From a bacterium (lineage in GTDB: Bacteria; Armatimonadota; Zipacnadia; Zipacnadales; UBA11051), in assembly GCA_021372615.1 (NCBI GenBank), contig JAJFUB010000013.1, forward strand, positions 62,001-126,000: a DNA stretch of 64,000 bases. The letters run 5' to 3'. The notes beneath the pieces were generated by a model, which was not told where the DNA came from, made no database searches, and saw only the letters and a list, made by a program, of their open reading frames with translations. The position numbers and the translations under genes were made by a program. Below are positions 58,708-64,000 of this stretch, one piece after another. The stretch's first letter is position 1. The number at the start of each line of letters is the position of its first letter.

Positions 58708-59619
58708 ATGGAACCCGAGTGCAAGTTCGTCCAGAAGCTGATCGAGGAGATGGCCCAGGAGGACTGGGCCGCGGGGACCAAGCAGCGATTGCTGATCGAT
58801 GCCCGGCAGTTCTGCGAGTGGTACGCCGGCACGTACTCCGAGTACCCGGATCCCGACGATCTGGCTCTGAACAATGCCGACCTCAACGACTTCAAGGCCT
58901 ACTTGCTGCAACGCTGCCAGGCCAACACCACTGAGCGAAAGCTGGCCTCGCTTAGGGCGACGCTGAAGCTGGTGGATATCGCACTGCTCACCAAGCTTCG
59001 CTTCCCCAAGGTGCCACAGGCACCGAAGGCATCGCCCAGCGGCTTCAACCGCAAGGAGCGACTCGCGATCTTCCGGGCGGCCGACAAGCTGAGCCCCCGA
59101 GATCGTGCCATCGTGTACCTCGCCATGTGGACGGGAGCCCGCACGGGCAGCATCGCGGACGCCAAGCTCAGCGACGTGGAGATCAAGGCGAGATCGGGCA
59201 GCATCACCCACGACACGATGAAGGGCAAGGCCGGCGGCCACACCGTGCCGCTCAATGCCGAAGCCCGCGACGCACTGGCGGCTTGGATCAAGGTACGGCC
59301 CCCAGTGCAGCACGATTTCTTGCTCTGCTCCGAGAAGTATCCGTATGAGAAATTGAGCCGCTGGGCCCTCCACTCCGTCTTCCACAAAAAACTCGCGGTG
59401 CACGTTCCCGAGGGGCTGCGTGCCAAGCTCAAGGGCCTGCACCAGTGCCGCCACTCCCTCGCCAGGATGCTCGTCGCAGAGCAGGGCGTCAACTGGAGCG
59501 ACGCCATGCAGACCATGGGCTGGAAGTCGCCCGGCAGCGTCATGACCTACACCAGGGCCTCCAAGGACGACCTCGCCAAGCATCTGGAGAGAGCCGTCGG
59601 CGAGGACGTCGAGGACTGA
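58708..59619 (+). CDS. Tyrosine recombinase (phage-type integrase)
   Basis: 303 residues. N-terminal SAM-like/core-binding part (CKFVQKLIEEMAQEDWAAGT, DFKAYLLQRCQA) and catalytic domain with the full set: Arg145 in MWTGARTGSIADAKLSDV, Lys region MKGKAGGHTVPL, H-x-x-R at His245-Arg248 (LHQCRHSLAR), Gly271-Trp272 and nucleophile Tyr281 (MTYTRAS). GGAG lies ahead of the ATG. A long open frame on the other strand is its shadow. Divergent from the resolvase. May be the integrase of a second, nested or decayed element. Confidence 0.88.
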   Translation: MEPECKFVQKLIEEMAQEDWAAGTKQRLLIDARQFCEWYAGTYSEYPDPDDLALNNADLNDFKAYLLQRCQANTTERKLASLRATLKLVDIALLTKLRFPKVPQAPKASPSGFNRKERLAIFRAADKLSPRDRAIVYLAMWTGARTGSIADAKLSDVEIKARSGSITHDTMKGKAGGHTVPLNAEARDALAAWIKVRPPVQHDFLLCSEKYPYEKLSRWALHSVFHKKLAVHVPEGLRAKLKGLHQCRHSLARMLVAEQGVNWSDAMQTMGWKSPGSVMTYTRASKDDLAKHLERAVGEDVED

Positions 59620-59799
59620 GCGATTCCCGAACCCCTCCCCGTACGCGGGGACGGCGGGAGATCGCCGAGCGGCGGGGAGATCGGGTTGGACGCGTCGGCG
59701 AAGTGCGAGCCACCCTCCCCGCCCCTCGCCAAATGCATCCCAAAAACAAACTGCGTACGATGTGGCTCCATCCGTTTCATCGCCGGTATAAGTACCGGC

Positions 59800-60093
59800 A
59801 TGGAAAACTCAACCTACAACCGACTGATGGAGATCAACCCGGAGGCCCGGACGCTCATCGGGTTCGAGAGGGCCTACCTCGGCATCTCGATCTCGTACTC
59901 GGGCGACCCGGCCGCGACCTACGACTGGGAGAAATGCATCGAGATCCTCATGGAGAGTGGGATGGACCGCGATGATGCCGAGGAGTACTTCGACGCCAAC
60001 GTGTTTGGCCTCGGCGGACCCGGCACCCTACCGCTCTTCCTCCAGCTCGACGAGGATGGCGATGGGACTCCGGCGGATGGGACCCAGGGCTGA
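59800..60093 (+). CDS. Small conserved-looking acidic protein
   Basis: 97 residues. ARTLIGFERAYLGISISY, YDWEKCIEILMESGMDRDDA and EEYFDANVFGLGGPGTLPLF form a compact alpha/beta pattern that I have seen in short hypothetical proteins of elements and archaea (Y-D-x-x-K-C-I ... E-Y-F-x-x-N-V-x-G); function unknown. There is no ribosome site: a perfect hairpin GCCGGTA/TACCGGC (59782-59799) abuts the ATG and contains TATAAG, so the transcript may be leaderless or the start may lie upstream. The frame is open for 38 codons before it. Confidence 0.55.
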   Translation: MENSTYNRLMEINPEARTLIGFERAYLGISISYSGDPAATYDWEKCIEILMESGMDRDDAEEYFDANVFGLGGPGTLPLFLQLDEDGDGTPADGTQG

Positions 60094-60207
60094 GGGCACC
60101 GGAAATCCGGGAGGGGGGTGGCCCCAAACATTTAGGAGTCCCCCTGGACCGCTCCGTCGTGATGCCGATTTCCGGGGGGCTGCTCCGCCATCTCTCTCGG
60201 AGATCGG

Positions 60208-60504
60208 TTATGCCGGCGGGAGATCCCGGAGGGCCTTGCTGATCCACGGCTGACTGCATCCCAGAGCCTTCGCCAGCTCGGACTGGCTGCGATACCTCCC
60301 CGACTCCAGCAGCCGGCGGAAACGCTCCGCACGCTCGACCGGGGACTCCTTGGGCAACGGCTTGGGCGGGGCCGAGGACGGAGATCGACCGTTGCCGAAC
60401 TCCAGGATCACGGGGAACTGCAAGGACACCAGGATCCGTCGCTGGGAGACCGAGGGGCTACCAATAATACCCTGAAATGGCCTCAGAATGGCTTCTGAGG
60501 CCAT
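60208..60504 (-). CDS. Possible small HTH protein (ParB/KorB-like helix-turn-helix)
   Basis: Up to 98 residues. The C-terminal RFRRLLESGRYRSQSELAKA followed by LGCSQPWISKALRDL is a good helix-turn-helix of the ParB/KorB kind. The N-terminal half is Pro-rich and low in structure. The most upstream ATG lies inside the perfect palindrome and lacks a ribosome site, so the true start may be a later GTG. Could be a remnant or a small DNA-binding regulator of the element end. Moderate confidence in the domain, low in the start. Confidence 0.45.
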   Translation of the reverse strand: MASEAILRPFQGIIGSPSVSQRRILVSLQFPVILEFGNGRSPSSAPPKPLPKESPVERAERFRRLLESGRYRSQSELAKALGCSQPWISKALRDLPPA

Positions 60505-60506
60505 TT
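60475..60506. repeat. Perfect 14-bp palindrome with 4-base loop
   Basis: AAATGGCCTCAGAA (60475-60488), loop TGGC, TTCTGAGGCCATTT (60493-60506), followed on the plus strand by TCTTTGG. Could be a bidirectional terminator or an operator for the adjacent HTH gene. Confidence 0.7.
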
Positions 60507-61079
60507 TCTTTGGCCAGGCCCTCCTGAGTCAACCCGCCGAAACGTGCCAAAACGGCCCCGTGGTTCGCAAGGTTTGGCGCGTTCGGCTTTGTCAGGTGGT
60601 GCATGACTTCTGCGCTAGCGGGGCAGCCGTGGCTGTGCCCGGCCCTGCGCAAACCCAGCAAGTAGCGAGGCAGATGGAGGTAGTAGCGGATAGGTGCGGA
60701 GAGAGTAGAAGCACTGCGTGTCTCCAGGACCTGCGATCTGACCAACTGCCGGTGCTCCGCCCGGAAGGGGGCTCCCTTCTGATGTCGGTCTCAACCGGGA
60801 TTCGAGTGGCAACCTACAGTTTCCTGTGGGCAATCCAGCCAACCCATTTCCCTCCCGTGGATGACGCCATGGGTGTCCCATCCAGGCGGCCGGTGCGCCA
60901 GGACCTCTTCGCGGAGGCGCAGCGAGGCGTTGACGATCGGCGGCGGGGCCAGTGTCTGCTGTCTATGGTGACTGGTTGCGGCCGCTGGCAGTGACGTCTG
61001 CTGCTGCCTCAGCCAATCCGCCATCACGACAGCCGTTGCCGGCCCCAGCGATCCGCTGCCACAACGGATGATAGGGTCA
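60507..61079. other. Stretch without a supported gene
   Basis: About 570 bases between the palindrome and the NHL gene end. Open frames exist on both strands but show no motif, no ribosome site and a composition like random frames. May be decayed sequence at the edge of the element. Confidence 0.5.
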
Positions 61080-62849
61080 CTACCCGCCCGCATGCGCGAA
61101 CACTCGCAGACAGTGATTGGGCGTATCGGCGACATACACGCGTCCGTCAGGAATCACCACCACACCACTCCCGCACGCGCCGGGCCAGCCAAACTGGCCC
61201 TCGCCCGTACCGCGTTCGCCCCATGTGGCTAAACTGCGCCCGTCGCTCGTGAATTTGCGCATACACCCCGCCGCCGGGTCGAAGACGTAGACAAATCCGG
61301 CGTCATCAACTGCAATGCCTTCAGGCTGCTTCAGCTCACCCGGACCGGCGCCTTCCTTTCCCCAACCGCCGAGGAAGCGACCGCCACTGTCGAACTTCTC
61401 TACACGGCAGCATCCGCTATCCATCACGTACAACAGCCCCGCACGATCGACTGCCATCCCCCCAATTGAGCCGAATTGACCGTCCGCCTGAAGGCCACTC
61501 CTCAACTGGCGAACGAACTGACCGTCGAGTGTGAACTGCTGGACTCGGCACGTGTTGATGTCTGCGGCGTATAGGTATCTACGACCGTCCGTGGCAAGTA
61601 CCGATACGTGGTCAAACTCGCCATCGCCGTCGCCGTGGCTGCCCCACATGTGTAGAAAGCGCCCGCTGGGATCGAACTTCTGAATGCGATGATTCGAGGT
61701 ATCGCCGACGTAGACGTTGCCAGCTCTGTCCACGGCAATCCCGGTCGGCATGGCGAACTCCCCAGGCTCCAGGCCCCAGGTACCCCACCTGAGCAGGCAG
61801 GCGCCGTCAGGGGAGATCTTCTTCACGCAGTTGAGACGGCTGTCGATGACGTAGACGTTGCCCGCGCCGTCCGCGGCAAGCCCCTCGGGGCATGGGAAGT
61901 CCCCATCGCGCGGTCCGGGCCACGCGCGCAACAGCTTCATTGCAGGGGTGAACACCTGCAGCCGGTCGTTGTCTGCGTCAGTGACGTACACGTTCCCCTG
62001 TCGGTCGACGGTGAGGCCAAACGGCCGGGCGAACTCACCGGTTCGCGTTCCGGCAAATGCCCACGTGCCTTCTACTTCGCCATGTGATGTCAGCTCTACG
62101 ATGCGAGCGTTCCCGGTGTCGCTCACCAGTACGTGCCCATCAGGGGTGACGGCAAGGTCGCCGGGTTCCTCGAGCCCTCCGGCGTCCCAGGTGGCGAGGC
62201 ATTGCCCATCTGGGTCGAGCTTCGCGATCCGGTCATTGTACGTGTCTGCGACATAGATGTTGCCTGCGGGGTCGAGGGCGATCCCGGTGGGAGATGAAAA
62301 CTCACCGAGTCCACTACCTTTGCGGCCAAAACGGCGAATGAACCCGCCAGCAGCGGTAAACACACTGACAGAGTTAGTGGAGCTGTCGAGGACGTAGAGT
62401 TCGCCGCCGGGCGCGAAGGCGAGGGCGCGCGGCGCCATCAGTGCACCGGGGGTCTCACCATAGCTTCCGAAGCTAACGGCCGCTGTGCCGTCCGGGTTCA
62501 GCACCTGGATCCGGTGGTTGTTCATGTCCGCGACGTGGATGCGCGCGTTTGCGTCAATGGCGACATCTGAGGGCGTCTCGAACTGACCTGATCCATCTCC
62601 GAATTGACCCACGCAGTAAAGGAAGCGGCCGTCCGCTGTGAACTTGATGATCCGGTTGCTGCACTGGTCCGCGAGGATGACATTGCCGTCGCTGTCCACC
62701 ACAGGGCCAACCGGGCCGAACAGCACGTGGGGGTTCCCCAGGGCTCCGACAGCCACGTAAGGTGCCGCCCGCGCCGGGCAGCAGCATGGCGGCAGGACTG
62801 CAAGTAGTGCCACGGCCACAGCACAGACAACTCTCGTCCTGTCAAGCAT
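61080..62849 (-). CDS. Exported NHL-repeat beta-propeller protein
   Basis: 589 residues with signal peptide (VVCAVAVALLAVLPPCCCPARA). The rest is a run of about 11 NHL repeats, each like F-x-x-P-x-G-I-A-V-D-x-x-G-N-x-Y-V-A-D-x-x-N-x-R-I-Q (for example GIALDPAGNIYVADTYNDRI, GLTVDRQGNVYVTDADNDRL). Enough blades for one or two propellers outside the cytoplasm. Such proteins bind ligands or partners; no catalytic part is seen. The number of Cys in the signal region could allow lipoprotein-like processing, but no clear lipobox is present. Confidence 0.88.
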   Translation of the reverse strand: MLDRTRVVCAVAVALLAVLPPCCCPARAAPYVAVGALGNPHVLFGPVGPVVDSDGNVILADQCSNRIIKFTADGRFLYCVGQFGDGSGQFETPSDVAIDANARIHVADMNNHRIQVLNPDGTAAVSFGSYGETPGALMAPRALAFAPGGELYVLDSSTNSVSVFTAAGGFIRRFGRKGSGLGEFSSPTGIALDPAGNIYVADTYNDRIAKLDPDGQCLATWDAGGLEEPGDLAVTPDGHVLVSDTGNARIVELTSHGEVEGTWAFAGTRTGEFARPFGLTVDRQGNVYVTDADNDRLQVFTPAMKLLRAWPGPRDGDFPCPEGLAADGAGNVYVIDSRLNCVKKISPDGACLLRWGTWGLEPGEFAMPTGIAVDRAGNVYVGDTSNHRIQKFDPSGRFLHMWGSHGDGDGEFDHVSVLATDGRRYLYAADINTCRVQQFTLDGQFVRQLRSGLQADGQFGSIGGMAVDRAGLLYVMDSGCCRVEKFDSGGRFLGGWGKEGAGPGELKQPEGIAVDDAGFVYVFDPAAGCMRKFTSDGRSLATWGERGTGEGQFGWPGACGSGVVVIPDGRVYVADTPNHCLRVFAHAGG

Positions 62850-63221
62850 GCCATTGCTCCTTTGCGCGAACCGAAGGTGCTACGCACTCTCGCGGCGGCG
62901 GTTTGGTGGTTGCGACCCCGGTGGTGAACGAGAAGTAGGGAGCCCGTGGACACTGACTTCGTTTCTGCTCTCCCCACTCACCACGACCGTGCTTTGGTAG
63001 CCGCTCTGTTGATACAGGCCCTGGTTGATCCGAGTTGTCGACGAATAGGCGTCAACCGTCCCGATGCCCAGACAAGCGGGGTCGTGACGAAGCCGTGAAT
63101 GCGCGCCGCTACGTGTAACGTAGGTGGAGGCGCAACCGCGGACGCGAGGGCAGATACAGCAACCGGTCGAGACGAGGGACATGCCTCCGCCGAAGTATGA
63201 GGCGCTCGCTAATCCCGAGCG
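62850..63221. other. Intergenic stretch upstream of the NHL gene
   Basis: About 370 bases between two minus-strand genes. It should hold the NHL promoter; TTGACG (minus strand, near 63055) is a possible -35, but no good -10 is spaced behind it. An open frame here has no recognisable motif. Confidence 0.4.
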
Positions 63222-64000
63222 TCACTCTTTCCCGAAGAACGCACTGATGTCGAAGTAGACTGTATGTCTGGTCCCGTCAGCGGCCTCTATGTCCATTTGG
63301 TCGAACCACTTGTCAGATACGTTCAGGAGAGCCTGCTGGCATTGACCTATCGTGCCAAACTGCTGCCGCAACCAGAGATACTCAGCCTCAACTCCCGCCT
63401 CGTGGTCGGCGACGTCATCAATGGCAATCGCCTCGTCAGGACTACTGCCGTCTCCACCACTGTAGGTGACACCTGGAGCACTTGGACGGGCTCCGCTTGC
63501 ACGTAGCAAGGCTGCGGTTTCAGGGTGGTCGTTGCCAACGGCGAGATACAGTGGCGTTGTACCGCCGGGGCCCTGCACATTCACCTCGGCCCCATGGTCC
63601 AACAGCAACGCGGGCGTCCCAGCATGGCCATGGTATGCAGCCAAGAGCAGCGACGTTATTTCCTCGGGGTCCCGCATGTTCACAGCAGCGCTATGATCCA
63701 ACAACAGCGCGGCCACCGCGGTATTGCCGCCGCTGACGGCAGAGAGCAGCGGCGTTGCTCCTTCCGAGCTAATCGCATTCACGTCAGCCCCACGATCCAG
63801 CAGCAGGGCAGCGGTCTCAACGGGGCCGTAGGCGACAGTCATGAGGAGCGCCGTGGTTGCGTCGCCCCCGTGGTCCAGCAACAACGCTGCGGTCTCAGTC
63901 CAGCCACCGAAGGCAGCCAGGCTGAGCGGTGTACCGCCTTTCGAGTCCTGCGCATCAATCTCGGCCCCACGATCCAGCAGTAAGGTGACCACCTCGGTGT
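63222..64000 (-). CDS. Ankyrin-repeat protein, N-terminus beyond right edge
   Basis: About 259 residues visible; the frame is open through the right edge (T-E-V-V-T-L-L-L), so the start is missing. Five to six ankyrin repeats (ETAALLLDRGADVNAISSEG, TPLYLAVGNDHPETAALLRA) run to about residue 155. After a linker comes a C-terminal domain of about 70 residues (EAEYLWLRQQFGTIGQCQQA, YFDISAFFGKE) that resembles small stand-alone bacterial proteins I cannot name. Ankyrin repeats bind proteins; the C-terminal domain probably sets the function. One repeat (DHGGDATTALLMTVAYG) is shortened. Confidence 0.85.
   Translation of the reverse strand, partial: TEVVTLLLDRGAEIDAQDSKGGTPLSLAAFGGWTETAALLLDHGGDATTALLMTVAYGPVETAALLLDRGADVNAISSEGATPLLSAVSGGNTAVAALLLDHSAAVNMRDPEEITSLLLAAYHGHAGTPALLLDHGAEVNVQGPGGTTPLYLAVGNDHPETAALLRASGARPSAPGVTYSGGDGSSPDEAIAIDDVADHEAGVEAEYLWLRQQFGTIGQCQQALLNVSDKWFDQMDIEAADGTRHTVYFDISAFFGKE

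Larger units (their letters stand above)
44623..59619. mobile_element. Putative integrated element at tRNA-fMet
   Basis: From the tRNA onward the content changes to accessory genes: large serine recombinase, primase-polymerase/D5 helicase, TPR protein, Type III restriction-modification, small resolvase and tyrosine integrase. The recombinase stop lies inside the tRNA. No second copy of the tRNA 3' half was found to the right, so the right border is uncertain and may lie beyond or have decayed. The end given is that of the tyrosine integrase gene. Confidence 0.45.

Noticed and set aside
58639-59583. 314-residue open frame opposite the tyrosine integrase
   Set aside because: The plus-strand frame carries the complete R-H-x-x-R-Y catalytic set; the minus frame has no recognisable domain.
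60488-60994. 168-residue plus-strand open frame
   Set aside because: Starts inside the palindrome, has no ribosome site and no recognisable domain; treated as chance.
57579-61079. Right attachment site (copy of the tRNA-fMet 3' half)
   Set aside because: No match to the T-arm or acceptor sequence was seen by eye in this stretch, so no attR is reported.
62880-63182. 100-residue minus-strand open frame upstream of the NHL gene
   Set aside because: Some stretches look protein-like, but there is no ribosome site, no family match and odd Cys/Arg-rich start; not supported.
1-64000. CRISPR array
   Set aside because: No regularly spaced repeats of 24-40 bases and no cas genes were seen.

Overview
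The window is high-GC DNA from an uncultured-type bacterium. A T-box leader, DUF4127, archaeal-type phosphoglycerate mutase, DUF1549/DUF1553 plus DUF1501 exported proteins and PQQ/NHL propellers occur together. This mixture, with many exported proteins of unknown role, resembles Armatimonadota or a neighbouring lineage with planctomycete-like genes. That placement is an inference from gene content, not a measured phylogeny.

Layout. 1-12.8 kb (+ strand) is housekeeping: the end of an MFS transporter, a T-box-controlled leuA, an apgM / exported protein / TIM-barrel / DUF4127 operon, an exported protein, a ferritin-like protein, rsmD, coaD, a coiled-coil protein and ackA. 12.9-13.9 kb (-) is a THUMP methyltransferase.

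14.1-24.6 kb (-) is the main discovery. It is a tightly coupled operon that, read from its promoter, encodes: a 56-residue Pup/UBact-like protein ending in Gly-Glu, an E1-like adenylating enzyme, an E2-like protein, an unknown 202-residue protein, a YukD/ubiquitin-like protein, a JAB (JAMM) peptidase, a C4HC3 RING protein, a proteasomal-type (Mpa/ARC-like) AAA ATPase, two PafA/Dop-like (Pup ligase or depupylase fold) proteins and a Clp-like ATPase without the Walker lysine. Ubiquitin-type and Pup-type tagging machinery thus sit in one transcription unit. A divergent, overlapping promoter pair links it to a 444-residue unknown protein on the + strand.

26.2-33.3 kb (-) is a second coupled operon: four radical SAM enzymes, a GalT/HIT-like nucleotidyltransferase, a MazG-like protein and a Cro/C1-type HTH regulator. 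No precursor peptide was recognised. 33.4-36.1 kb (-) holds an MFS transporter and a GT4 glycosyltransferase. 36.4-44.6 kb (+) holds exported DUF1549/DUF1553, DUF1501 and PPC-domain proteins, a RidA-like protein and a PQQ propeller protein.

44.6-59.6 kb looks like an integrated element. An initiator tRNA-Met gene is overlapped by the 3' end of a large serine recombinase. Behind it come a primase-polymerase/D5 helicase with iteron-like repeats, a TPR protein, a complete Type III restriction-modification pair with a HEPN-like third gene, a small serine resolvase and a tyrosine integrase. The right attachment site was not found. 59.8-64 kb holds a small conserved protein, a possible HTH protein next to a perfect 14-bp palindrome, an exported NHL propeller and an ankyrin-repeat protein running off the right edge.
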